DNA from: Picochlorum sp. 'celeri'
Lineage: Eukaryota; Chlorophyta; Trebouxiophyceae
Reading direction: 5' to 3'
Length of the DNA: 64,000 bases
NCBI GenBank assembly: GCA_010909725.1
Contig: JAACMV010000024.1
Location: 868,001-932,000, forward strand
Below the pieces are notes generated by a model, which saw nothing but the letters and a program-made list of their open reading frames with translations, searched no databases and was not told the DNA's origin. Every line of letters begins with the position of its first letter. The first letter of the stretch is position 1. This document shows positions 8,429 to 18,373 of this stretch, piece by piece. The translations under genes were made by a program, and so were the position numbers.

Positions 8429-10531
8429 ATGCTCGCATCCGTACCATCGATGTGTCATTTCAATCAAATATATACCATCGGTTGTCCATGTATTCGCAGA
8501 TTTCTTGGAAGGGCAAAGCAGCATTTCTTCATGGATGCCCACATGAATGAGGTCATTGAGCCAAGTGTTCACGATGATTCTACGCTTGGATGTGGTACCA
8601 AGGTCGTGGTGACTATTGGTCCAGCGAGTCAGAGTGTTGATGTGATGTGCCAATTGTTGGCTCATGGGATGTCGTGTGCCCGGTTGGACTTGACCTGGGG
8701 CTCTATTGCATTCCACAAGACAACTTTGAAAAACCTGGCCATGGCAATGAAGAGGACGAAGAAGTTGTGTGCTGTTTGGGTGGATACATCTGGAAGAGAA
8801 ATTATTGTGGAAAGGCGGACGACTGTGGATGAGAGTGGGTGGGTGGCTCTGGATAAGACTCCATTTGATTTTGTAAAGGGGGCAACAGTAACCTTGACCA
8901 CCAAGTCAGTTGAGGACGCCACACCTTCATTGCTCCCAGTGAATATCAAGCAGCTGCCGAGATTGGTTCGTCCTGGACAGCATCTTCAAGTGGGGCGATT
9001 CATGGCGACTGGAGCAGAAGGAGGGTCTTTGTTTTTGCAGGTGACTTCAGTGTCTGAGGAGGACATTACCTGTGTTGCCATGAATGATGCCTCTTTGGTC
9101 GGACTGTTGACCGTCATCGTATCGCATAGAGAGTATGAATTGACGCATCATTCCCAGGATTTGAATGTGGAGTTGCCTCTTTTCACACAAGGGGACTTGG
9201 AGTATCTGAAGGAGTTTGGCAAGGAGTTTGAATTGGACTATGTCAGTCTGTCGTATTGTAACAGTGCAGCTGATATCACTGAAGCTCGGGAGACTCTCGA
9301 TCGCATGGGGCTTGATCAGACAAAGATTATCGCAAAGGTGGAAAGGAAGGCTGCGATTCACAACTATGAGGAGATTATTGCTCTTGCTGATGGTGTTCTC
9401 CTGTCTCGTGGAAACCTTGGTATTGATTTTGAGCCAGAGGAAATGGCCCACTTGCAGAAGAAATGCATCATTCGATGCAATGCTATTGCGAGACCAATTA
9501 TTTTGACCAGATTTGTGGACACGATGGTAAACACACCACGGCCAACGCGTGCTGAAGCCACAGATGTGGCAAATGCTGTGCTCGATGGTGTTGATGGAGT
9601 CATGCTCGGAGCTGAAACATTGAGAGGACTCTATCCAGTTGAAACAGTCGACACTGTGTCGAAACTCTGCAGATCTGCTGAGCAGTATTTTGATTACCGC
9701 TCTCACCACGAAGATCTCATGGGAGAAGCGTTTGACGAGGAATTATCATTGGAGCGATCATTCTACTCAACCAACAGTCTCAGTGATCTTACTGCTGACA
9801 GTTTCTCACACATGCAGTCGCTGAAGCCAATTCAGGTAGAGCAACTGGAAAAGAAGCATGATGATGATTTGGGCTCACCATCTGTTCTTGATTCTGACAT
9901 TGATGGAGTTACAAAGGTGTCATCATTCGGTCTTCTTCCAATCACTCGTGGATCATCTGACGCACAATTGCTCAAGATTGAAGATTTTGGTGCTCCATAC
10001 ATGTCAAAAGTCGAGTCAATCGCATCATCAGCTGTTCGCACTGCTGAGAAGATCAATGCAGGTCTGATTATTGTCTTTGCACAGAGTGGACGAACAGCCA
10101 GTTTGGTGTCAAAATACAGACCACCAATGCCAGTGGTATCCGTTGTTGTTCCAACCTTACAAAGCGATAAGCTTGGATGGAAGCTTGAGGGAAAATACTT
10201 GGCAAGACAGTGTTTGATCATGCGTGGTATCACACCACTCATGGCAGCACCAATGTCTGCTGGAGGCTCTGGACTCTTGTGTGAAGCTGTAGCAGCTGCT
10301 TGTGCTCAAGGGTTAGTAAAACCAATGGACTATGCTGTGGCTATTCTCAGTGAGCACGGCAATTTTGTCGTCAAAGTAGTAAAAGTGGATGCGGAAGGAA
10401 CTGGCATTGTGTCATTTGGAGACAGCTATCTGCAGCCAGAGGAAGAGCAATTAATGACGCTTCCCAGTTTTGCAACACCCCCAACCTCTCCAGGGGCCAC
10501 TGACACTGGAGGCGTGAGTTCTTTGAAATAA
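8429..10531 (+). CDS. Divergent pyruvate kinase-like protein, possible pseudoenzyme
   Basis: The 700-residue ORF aligns with cytosolic plant pyruvate kinases (GTKVVVTIGPASQSV, RPTRAEATDVANAVLDGVDG, C-terminal allosteric domain). Conserved catalytic features are Asp119 (VDT), Lys303 and Glu305 (AKVE). Key positions differ: the usual RxNxSHG is RLDLTWGS (Asn to Asp87, Ser to Thr89, His to Trp90), the Lys after Asp-Thr is Ser121, and ARGDLG is SRGNLG (metal-ligand Asp to Asn329). A Ser/Asp-rich insertion of about 100 residues (425-525) separates the barrel from the C-terminal domain. The start may instead be Met35 (8531) or Met39 (8543), as the first 50 residues are not conserved. A regulatory or altered-activity protein seems likelier than a housekeeping enzyme. 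Confidence 0.8.
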   Translation: MLASVPSMCHFNQIYTIGCPCIRRFLGRAKQHFFMDAHMNEVIEPSVHDDSTLGCGTKVVVTIGPASQSVDVMCQLLAHGMSCARLDLTWGSIAFHKTTLKNLAMAMKRTKKLCAVWVDTSGREIIVERRTTVDESGWVALDKTPFDFVKGATVTLTTKSVEDATPSLLPVNIKQLPRLVRPGQHLQVGRFMATGAEGGSLFLQVTSVSEEDITCVAMNDASLVGLLTVIVSHREYELTHHSQDLNVELPLFTQGDLEYLKEFGKEFELDYVSLSYCNSAADITEARETLDRMGLDQTKIIAKVERKAAIHNYEEIIALADGVLLSRGNLGIDFEPEEMAHLQKKCIIRCNAIARPIILTRFVDTMVNTPRPTRAEATDVANAVLDGVDGVMLGAETLRGLYPVETVDTVSKLCRSAEQYFDYRSHHEDLMGEAFDEELSLERSFYSTNSLSDLTADSFSHMQSLKPIQVEQLEKKHDDDLGSPSVLDSDIDGVTKVSSFGLLPITRGSSDAQLLKIEDFGAPYMSKVESIASSAVRTAEKINAGLIIVFAQSGRTASLVSKYRPPMPVVSVVVPTLQSDKLGWKLEGKYLARQCLIMRGITPLMAAPMSAGGSGLLCEAVAAACAQGLVKPMDYAVAILSEHGNFVVKVVKVDAEGTGIVSFGDSYLQPEEEQLMTLPSFATPPTSPGATDTGGVSSLK

Positions 10532-10565
10532 GTCATATTACATAAATACTTTGGCCATGATACTA

Positions 10566-11504
10566 TTATTTTGAGAGCAATTGTCTACATTGCTCCTGCA
10601 ATTCGCTCTTTTCCAGAAACCTGCTTGGATCCACACCGTGAGACTGCAAAACACCCTTCAACTCGCGCACTGACATTCCATCAATATCCTCTGCTACAAT
10701 CCTTTTGGCTGGCAATGTCTTCTCCAAGAAACTCCTCAAATCCTTCATCTCCTGACTGCATGTCGCATGCTGCATCCCCGGGTACATTTTAAAATCCAAC
10801 CCAGAAAAACCCTGCGTCTCCATATGCGCCACCGACATCTGCGCCACATTCGGTGGAATCAATGGATCAGACGCCCCATGCCCATACAGTATCGGAGTCT
10901 CCAACACGTGTTTTTCCAAGTCCACATGCTGAGGCTCCAACCATGTACTCAACGCCACCAACCCTGCCACCTTGATCTTCTTTCGAAGCAGAGCCTTCAA
11001 CGCCACATGCCCACCCTGACTAAACCCACCAAGAACAATCCTTTCAGGAGGAACACCGCCCTCCACTTCCTGAGAAATCAACTGCTCCACATACTGTACA
11101 GCTTCCAGTGTCCCCTCCTCATCAAACCCATGATGCCCCTTCATCATTTTTAGAAACGATGCCTCATCCAAATGATCAATATCAAACCAACCAGGCATCG
11201 ACATGCCCATATTCACAGTAATAGGCCTCGTGGGCGCAGTAGGGAAGACCCACTTGACATGACTCATGTTCATCTCAGGTGCCACCGGTGCCCAACCATT
11301 CCCAGTATCACCCAAACCATGCAACATGATCACTGTCGCTGTGTGATGCACAGCTGGATAGGTAATGATGGGGCCAAAGGTACGACCTGCCGCTCCAACC
11401 AGCCCAGGGCTGGTTGCAAAAGACATTCTCGATATTCCAACAGAAACAATTCCCACGAGTGCTATGAAAAAGAATACGACAGTAGTATTACATACAGAAT
11501 GCAT
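10566..11504 (-). CDS. Acyl-protein thioesterase-like hydrolase with C-terminal SAP-like domain
   Basis: The 312-residue alpha/beta hydrolase of the acyl-protein thioesterase/carboxylesterase family has LHGLGDTGNGW, the nucleophile elbow GFSQGG (Ser), an Asp in GASDPLIPP and a His in YPGMQHATC. Such enzymes remove palmitate from proteins or cleave lysophospholipids. An N-terminal hydrophobic stretch (residues 8-26) could be a signal anchor or targeting peptide. The last 40 residues (MSVRELKGVLQSHGVD...) resemble the SAP-like C-terminal domain of ARMET/CDNF, an uncommon addition. The ATG at 11504 overlaps the TGA of the upstream choline kinase by one base. A downstream Met (MSFATSPG) is the alternative start. 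Confidence 0.85.
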   Translation of the reverse strand: MHSVCNTTVVFFFIALVGIVSVGISRMSFATSPGLVGAAGRTFGPIITYPAVHHTATVIMLHGLGDTGNGWAPVAPEMNMSHVKWVFPTAPTRPITVNMGMSMPGWFDIDHLDEASFLKMMKGHHGFDEEGTLEAVQYVEQLISQEVEGGVPPERIVLGGFSQGGHVALKALLRKKIKVAGLVALSTWLEPQHVDLEKHVLETPILYGHGASDPLIPPNVAQMSVAHMETQGFSGLDFKMYPGMQHATCSQEMKDLRSFLEKTLPAKRIVAEDIDGMSVRELKGVLQSHGVDPSRFLEKSELQEQCRQLLSK

Positions 11505-12721
11505 CAACTGATTTTATTTTCAACAGACGCCTTCCACTGGTCGTATCTGTCCTTTGCATAGGTTTTGTATTCAAAATCGACATTCGAGTACCTACTGTAA
11601 TGCATCACGAGACCCCAGACGCTCCAAAAGAGATGCGAGAGGCTCATATACTTTCGAGACATGGTCACCAGAGACTCCACCGTGTCATTATGGGAGCTGG
11701 AAAGAGATGTGGTGATGGAGGAGGATGGGTAGTCTGTGCACAGTGTATCCCAGTATGCCTGGCAGAATTCCCGACATGCATCTTCCGAGGGGATTCTATC
11801 CCAATCAAATAGCGCTTGGCGAGGATTTGTGTGATAGTCTGCCGCATACTCACAGAAATGGTTTCCGATATCAAAGTACACCTCCCCAAAGGTGCTATAA
11901 TCATAGTCAATAAGTCTGGCACGTGTCCCAGCATAGAGAATATTCCCGCACTGTGAATCGCCATGTATTAATGCTGTGCAGAGCGATCGATCGTACCCGC
12001 CGTCCCGATACATCTGCTCCGGACAGGTGGACGAAGCCTCCAACAGCGCTTCCACCCAGTCTGCTCCTCCATGATCGATGGTGGATCTCAAGTACGCCAC
12101 CCATCGATGCAACCGCTCCCATATCGTTTTTGATGTATGATCGGGTGCTTCGGAATACAAAGCATCAGTCATGACAGCATGCCACCTTGCAAGTGCCTGT
12201 GCAACAGGCACAGCAATCCTCTCCATCCCATCATTCACCACCTCCCCTTCCAGAAATTCCTCAACCCTACCATTATCATACTGGACAAAACATTGGGGAC
12301 CAATTCCGACACGTGATGCCATCGAAAACACCGCCTCCTCCATATCAGTATCAAACAGCAACTTGCCCAGACTATCAGAACCCTGTCTCACCCTCGCTAT
12401 AACAGCCTTCTGTTCTTCTATCGTATCATAATGAAATGCTGAATCAATCCATAGTTTAAATACCACATTGGTCATCCCTCCATGGTACCGACGTGCCTTC
12501 ACATGTGAGCATGGCACATGCCACACATGTCGAATTACTCGCTCTAATATTCCTTCTTTGGATCCATCCAATGCATGATGATGTGTATCTATTTCAGAAG
12601 ATTCTCTCGTGCCTATAATATCTGTTGGGCCAGAGATGGTTGCGTCTTCGCCGCACAGTAGATATGGTTCAAAATCATGTTCACTCAGCCGACCACGGAT
12701 GCGGTGGGAAGGACCCACCAT
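11504..12721 (-). CDS. Choline/ethanolamine kinase
   Basis: The 405-residue single-exon protein carries the choline kinase signatures: the Brenner motif LIHGDSQCGNIL with catalytic Asp, and the metal-binding LIDYDYSTFGEVYFDIGNHF motif. YHGGMTNVVFKLW forms the N-lobe nucleotide loop. It phosphorylates choline or ethanolamine with ATP in the first step of the CDP-choline/CDP-ethanolamine branch of phospholipid synthesis. The specificity for choline or ethanolamine cannot be read from the sequence. Its stop codon overlaps the start of the thioesterase gene (TGATG), which suggests a shared transcript. Confidence 0.93.
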   Translation of the reverse strand: MVGPSHRIRGRLSEHDFEPYLLCGEDATISGPTDIIGTRESSEIDTHHHALDGSKEGILERVIRHVWHVPCSHVKARRYHGGMTNVVFKLWIDSAFHYDTIEEQKAVIARVRQGSDSLGKLLFDTDMEEAVFSMASRVGIGPQCFVQYDNGRVEEFLEGEVVNDGMERIAVPVAQALARWHAVMTDALYSEAPDHTSKTIWERLHRWVAYLRSTIDHGGADWVEALLEASSTCPEQMYRDGGYDRSLCTALIHGDSQCGNILYAGTRARLIDYDYSTFGEVYFDIGNHFCEYAADYHTNPRQALFDWDRIPSEDACREFCQAYWDTLCTDYPSSSITTSLSSSHNDTVESLVTMSRKYMSLSHLFWSVWGLVMHYSRYSNVDFEYKTYAKDRYDQWKASVENKIS

Positions 12722-13090
12722 ATTGACAAACTGTCAGATATATTTATTTTGAAGTGTCCACCAAAGACACAGGTGTTGTCGGTGAATTAGTAGTAGCATT
12801 CAATCTGCGATTGAACATTCCTCCCTCTCAAGTGCCATATGGCAGAGAAGGCTGAGCTCTTTCATATATTTTTATAGTTATATATTAAGGAGATCGACGA
12901 TCCTCCGAGTCGTGCTCAGGATTCCATCATCATGCCCATGGTGGATTCTTCTCATATTGTACAATTCAATCTTGATCTTTACATTGCAGTCGAATCGATC
13001 AGGAGAGAAATCACTGTCGTTGTGGATTTGCGACAAAAGACCACACGGTTGTTGCACATTTCTGATTGACCTTGTGGCCACAGTAGAACT
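12722..13090. promoter_or_regulatory. Divergent promoter between choline kinase and TM9 genes
   Basis: About 370 bases hold both upstream regions. AT-rich stretches TATATTTATTTT (12737-12748) and ATATATTTTTATAGTTATATA (about 12864-12884) are possible core promoter elements. No ORF is credible. Confidence 0.35.
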
Positions 13091-15021
13091 ATGAATTGGC
13101 AATTGAAATCAATTGCTTTTTTAATACAATTCCTGTTTTTGTTTGTGTCCGGGGATGAGGGTTCACACAAGGTGAGTTGCTGTTTCTGCCTTGATCTCAA
13201 AGTCCTCCTGGCGATGGATATCTTGGGTGGACAGCATGGATTCATTGGCATGTGATGATGATGATGCAGTATGAGGTAGGAGAGAAGGTTGTTCTGTGGG
13301 TGAACAAAGTCGGTCCATGTACGTGTCATGAGGGATGCACAATGTGAATGTGCTGGAGCAGAGACTGATACGGTGTGCTGTGTCTTGCAGATAATAACCC
13401 ACAGGAGACGTACAACTACTACTACTTGCCTTTCTGCAAGCCATCTTCTGAAAAGGCAAAGCATAAATGGGGAGGTTTGGGGGAAGTATTGCAGGGGAAT
13501 GAGCTGATTGATGGGCAGTTGGATATTCGGTTTCGAACGGACAAGTCTAAAACGAGCATGTGTAGCCAAACGTTGACGGATAAAGATGCTCAGCAGTTTA
13601 CAGAGGCAGTGACTCGTCATTACTGGTACGAGTTTTTTGTGGATGAGTTGCCTATTTGGGGATTTGTGGGGCCTCCTCCTGAGCATACTGAGGATTCGAG
13701 TGCGCGGTATGTTTATACGCACAAGACGTTTGATATTGCGTATAATGGGGAGAATATTATTCATGTGAATTTGACGAGCGAAAATCCAACCTCTGTGAAG
13801 TCGGGGACAAAGCTCGAGTTTACATATTCTGTGAATTGGATAGAGTCTGATATTCAGTTTGCAAAGAGGTTTGAGAGGTATCTAGACTATAGCTTCTTTG
13901 AGCATCAGATCCATTGGTTCTCTGTGTTCAACTCCTTTATGATGGTCATCTTCTTGATGGGACTTGTGTCGATGATTTTGCTGCGTACTCTGAGAAAAGA
14001 TTATGCACGATATACAGCAAAAGGAGATGATTTGGAGTCGTTGGAAAGGGATATTAACGAAGAAACTGGATGGAAGCTTGTGCATGGAGATGTGTTTAGG
14101 CCACCGGTGATGCTGGAGTTGCTGGCTGCGTTGGTTGGTACTGGGATTCAGTTGGCAGCATTGGTGCTGACTGTGATTCTCATCACCATTGCAGGGACCT
14201 TGTTTGTGGAACGAGGTACTATTGTTACCGTGTTTATTATTTGCTATGCGTTAACATCACTGCTCGGTGGGTATGTTTCGGGTGGGTTCTATTCGAGGCA
14301 TGATGGGCGGGCATGGATTCAGACAATGCTTTTGACAGCAAATTTGTTCCCACTGGTGGTGGCGTCAATTGCCTTCACGCTCAATACAATCGCGATTTTC
14401 TATCATTCTTTAGCCGCTGTTCCTTTCGGAACTATTGTTGTTGTGGTTTTGATTTGGATCTTTGTGTCATTCCCACTGTGTTTGTTGGGAACGGTTGTTG
14501 GCCGCAACTGGGCAGGTGCTTCAAATTTCCCATGCAGAGTGAAGAGAATTCCATCTCCTATTCCAGAACGACCATGGTACCTTAGTCCTCTCCCGATAGC
14601 TGTGTTGGGAGGTATTCTACCATTTGGTTCAATCTTTATAGAAATGTACTTTGTGTTCACATCTTTCTGGAACTACAAAGTATACTATGTGTATGGATTC
14701 TTCCTTCTTGTATTTTTGATTCTCTTGGCAGTGACAGCATGCATCACAATTGTTGCAACATACTTTTTGCTGAACGCGGAGAATTATCACTGGCATTGGA
14801 CCTCATTTGGCGCAGGAGCATCCACGGCCCTCTATGTCTTCTTGTACAGTGTCCACTACTTTACAGCAAAGACAAAGATGACTGGTTTCTTCCAAACCAC
14901 CTTTTACTTTGGTTATACGTCCATGTTCTGTTTAGGTCTCGCTGTCATGACTGGTGCAGTAGGATATCTGGCAGCGGCAGCATTTGTGAGGAGAATTTAC
15001 CGAAACATCAAATGCGATTAG
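13091..15021 (+). CDS. Transmembrane 9 superfamily (nonaspanin/EMP70) protein
   Basis: Three exons: 13091-13171, 13270-13318 and 13391-15021 (introns 98 and 72 nt, donors GTGAGT and GTACGT). The 586-residue product starts with a signal peptide (MNWQLKSIAFLIQFLFLFVS). It continues into the TM9 lumenal signature [32 protein letters not shown], which spans both splice junctions and confirms the model. Nine hydrophobic segments follow from about residue 225. Family members sit in Golgi/endosomal membranes and act in protein sorting and cell adhesion. The C-terminus IYRNIKCD is close to the conserved KxD/E Golgi-retention motif of nonaspanins. Confidence 0.95.
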
Positions 15022-15133
15022 GGTATCCCAGAACTTTCTGAGGGGACGGAAAGGAATTGAACAGTCTTGTACCTAGTGACCAGGTAAATGTATATAAATT
15101 TTACACATCATCAAAATAATATGAAGCTTGTAA

Positions 15134-16339
15134 TTAATATGATTCGCTCCACTCTTTCTCCACGTCTCCCTTGCCCAGATAATACTGAAGGGTGTTGATG
15201 GCAAGCTGCTTCATGCCCTCTGGGAGTGGTTCACCATGGTATGTAACGTTGAAAATATCGACGGCATTCCTTCCCACTGTGTCAACTTCTGCTGATACGA
15301 CATTGAGATTGATATCCTTGAGCAAACGGACGATATCTGTCAACAAACCTGGACGATCCACAGTGTTGACGAAAAGCTTTGTGTACATGCCAGTCTCAGA
15401 GTCTCTGACGGCAATCTGTGTCACAATCTTTGCGGCTGCTTTGCCCAAAGGATGCTCATAATCAACCTCATTGGATCCAACGTTATTTCTCATGGACAGT
15501 TTCTCTTCGCTCTCTGGATGGTATTGCAAAAGGCAGTTGAGAATGGTCAATCGAATCTCTTCAATGCGTGCAGACTTGACAATCTTTTCACTGTTGCGGG
15601 CATCTGTCAAGAAAAATTTATGAATAGCCATTCCATTCTTTGTCTTGAGCTTTGCTCGACGGATATTCAACCCGAGATTCCTAAGAGCGGCAGTCTGCAG
15701 ATAAGAGCATCTCTCTTGTTAGGATGGATGTGTGGGAGGAGGAGAGACAAACTACTACAACTGGTCACACGTACCGTATCCGACAACTCCCCCAGCCTGT
15801 CGCCATACTCCACAGTCACAAGAGTAGCAAAGGAATCTGATTGATTATCAATCTTGACGACTGGCTCTGGAACGTCCCCGGCAGCATCGTTTGTTGCTTC
15901 CTGAGCAGCAGCTCTGCAAGTCAACCACGTATGAGGTTCAGTCAATCACGCCCATCCATGCACACAGAATCCCCCAACGATACACAAACATAACAAAACA
16001 CCATCCATCGGCAGAATGAGGCAACCATCAGCGACCGAGACGAAAACCTCTCAGAGACCGTCCCGTCCCGCGACCCACAGCCGGCATACCTTGGTGCAAC
16101 CACATTGCCCAATCTGTGGCGACGAATCTCATCTGATACACTACGCAATGCCATCCGGGGCTTGGCGATCTGTCCCGCAACGCGAGTAGGCAAAGACACC
16201 CTACAAGGGCAAAAGTGCAAGACACGTCAGAAACTCCATACCATTGCGAGCAGGTACATTGTACTCCAACAAAGTAGACATACCTCTTTACCAGAGAAGC
16301 AGAGCACTGCTTGCTGTTTGGTACCTTGAGACAAGACAT
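15134..16339 (-). CDS. Chloroplast ACT-domain repeat protein (ACR11/ACR12-like)
   Basis: Four exons on the minus strand: 16284-16339, 16090-16200, 15775-15913 and 15134-15694 (introns 83, 176 and 80 nt), with phases matching at every junction. The 288-residue protein has a Ser/Arg-rich N-terminus like a plastid transit peptide. Two ACT domains follow: one around VTVEYGDRLGELSDTTAALRNLGLNI and one around LFVNTVDRPGLLTDIVRLLKDINLNVVSAEVDTVG. Plant ACR11/ACR12 are plastid ACT proteins; ACR11 is reported to interact with Fd-GOGAT/GS2. Amino-acid binding is inferred from the ACT fold. The upstream boundary of exon 1 (MSCLKVPNSKQC) is the least certain part. Confidence 0.88.
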
Positions 16340-16651
16340 ATCCGATCAAAGACGAGTGTGGTTCCACTACTGACAAGGTCTTTGGATTTGTATACCCCGT
16401 ACGTACGGAATACTCACTTGTAAGCAATTATAAATACTATTGAAATAGATTTAATGGGTCTGTGGTGCCGATATGTGAGTATGATTGGTCTAGAGGTTGA
16501 TCGACCAGATCATCTTTGTATGGAAAAATGTTGGTTGTTGGTCTCTCTTGGAAAACGAGCAAGCTCTCCAATCCATTCCAGAGAACTGCTTGCATGTGAA
16601 TTGGATGCACCAAAGACTTATAGTGATGCTTTACATTGATCTGTATACACT
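16340..16651. other. Short intergenic region between A49 3' end and ACT-protein promoter
   Basis: The 312 bases hold the 3' flank of the A49 gene and the upstream region of the ACT-domain gene, both on the minus strand. A minus-strand TGTAA at 16631-16635, 16 bases after the A49 stop, is a plausible polyadenylation signal. No gene is seen. Confidence 0.4.
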
Positions 16652-18285
16652 TTATCGCTTTCTTGCACCCAGTTTGAGAGCAGGGAACGACATGTCCAGG
16701 GTGACAGGGTCCTGGCCTAGTTTTTGTTTCAGTAGCGTCACTTGATAGGACTGCCTCGAGCGAGATGTCTGACATCCTAATTCTCTGTACACAGAGGCAA
16801 CCTCGGCTGGTTTCATTTTGAGCTGCTCGCAGAGGATTTGGAATGCAAAGGATGGTATGAGGCAATCTGGCTCTGCGCGTATTGCCAAAACCAGACACCA
16901 TGCGAGCAGAAGATTCTTTTTCCTCTTATCCATGATATATTTGGTTCCGTCATCCATGTCCTCTCGAGAGTAGAACAAGGAAAGTATCCCTTCCAGTGTC
17001 GATGTTGGAATGCCAAGTCCCTGAGCAGTTGCCTGGATACCTCCTGCATCTGTTTTGACGCGAATAATAAGCCGCTTTCCATCCGTACAGAGTGATAATA
17101 AATGACCCAACAGTGCCAAACACAGTATCCTGTTGGGCAGTTTGTCATCTGTTGTAGCAAAATTACTAGCTGCACCCACTCTAGATGCAACATACTTGCC
17201 AAACTTTTGCTTCACATCCCCAAGAATGGAACCATCCGACAGGGCTTGCGTCAGCAGAGATGTATCAATCGAGTCCTGGATGATACGAGGAACGATACTA
17301 TCGAATGGATACGCATCCTCTGGAGTTGTTGCTTCTGGATTGTGTGGTGGAATATTCCTATCAGCCAACGTCTTTTTAATCACGTCTTCTCTCTTGCCAG
17401 GGTCTGCCTCAGTGGATCGAATAATATTTATCATGGCATCTCCAGCAGATATTTGTGATGCATCCACTCGACCTGCCTTTGCAGTTGCCAACTGCCGCTT
17501 CCTTCTCTGACTACCAAATGCTTCAATCAACTTGGCATTTCTCTCTCTCCGCAGGTCTGCCAAATCCGATCCAGTGGCGGTTTCTTCCTGGTTCATCGAA
17601 GCGTCTTCTTCGTATGACACAGTATGAATGCGCGGCTCCATTCGAATAATGCCATTTGATTGCACATGAGACAAGGTCAATCTACCAGCTGCCCGATCAA
17701 ATACCCCAAGCATCACATGCGATGATCTGCAAATCCAATCAGAATGTAAGAATATTACATGAGTATGTTTGGTTCCATCAATTGCAACAGTATGTCGATA
17801 GGAATGCACATTGAAGCCAGTACAGGATTCCAAGTGTAGTCTAGCAGCTAGCTCAACCATCCCATATCATGGCCAAGGATACAGGGTGGAATTTTATAGC
17901 TGCATTCTTTCTTGAAAAAGACACGTACGAGTTTGATTCTTCTTCACCCTCTGCATTGGGCATGCCATCTTTTTCTTTCCCTTTCTTGCTGTTGGAACAC
18001 TTGCCAACAAAGTCCACATTCTTGTCCTGCGCACAATCATGAAGTAGTACTCTCACAGCACATCCATATCAATGATGCAAGTTTTGATGCACGTACAGTA
18101 GCCAAAACAATTGCTCCTCGCGTTTTGCATTCTGCATGCTCGAATGCTTGCCACTCCTCATTGGCAGTTCCAGGCTTATATCCTGATGGAAATGATACCA
18201 ATGTGCATTCAGAGCTATTTGGTTTTATCTTGAGCTTGAATTGATCGCCCTCATTGGATTCGTGGCTCTTTCGTTTCTTTCCCAT
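16652..18285 (-). CDS. DNA-directed RNA polymerase I subunit A49 (RPA49/PAF53)
   Basis: Three exons: 18097-18285, 17929-18026 and 16652-17726 (introns 70 and 202 nt, both donors GTACGT). The joined protein is 453 residues; the long ORF reaching up to 17860 is mostly intron at its start. Residues 1-115 form the dimerisation domain that pairs with A34.5 (TFIIF-like; CTLVSFPSGYKP and VMLGVFDRAAGRLTL). The C-terminal tandem winged-helix region carries LPNRILCLALLGHLLSLC and LGCQTSRS. A49 promotes initiation and elongation of rRNA transcription in the nucleolus. The basic N-terminus (MGKKRKSH) fits nuclear targeting. The gene starts 88 bases after the stop of the aminopeptidase gene, on the same strand. 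Confidence 0.9.
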
Positions 18286-18373
18286 GCTCAAGGATGCAAG
18301 TTTAAAATCAACAGGCAGGAAATCTGCTATTACTATACAACGGAGTAGATGAATAAATAAATAGTACGGATTT

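Noticed and set aside
9047..9709. Minus-strand ORF of 220 residues
   Set aside because: Antisense to the pyruvate kinase-like barrel; composition is typical of a shadow frame.
12979..13764. Minus-strand ORF of 261 residues
   Set aside because: It overlaps the validated TM9 exons on the other strand and has no protein-like pattern.
17727..17860. N-terminal 45 residues of a longer A49 frame starting at 17860
   Set aside because: Phase-matched splicing from 17929 to 17726 gives the family's expected sequence; the extra residues are intron.
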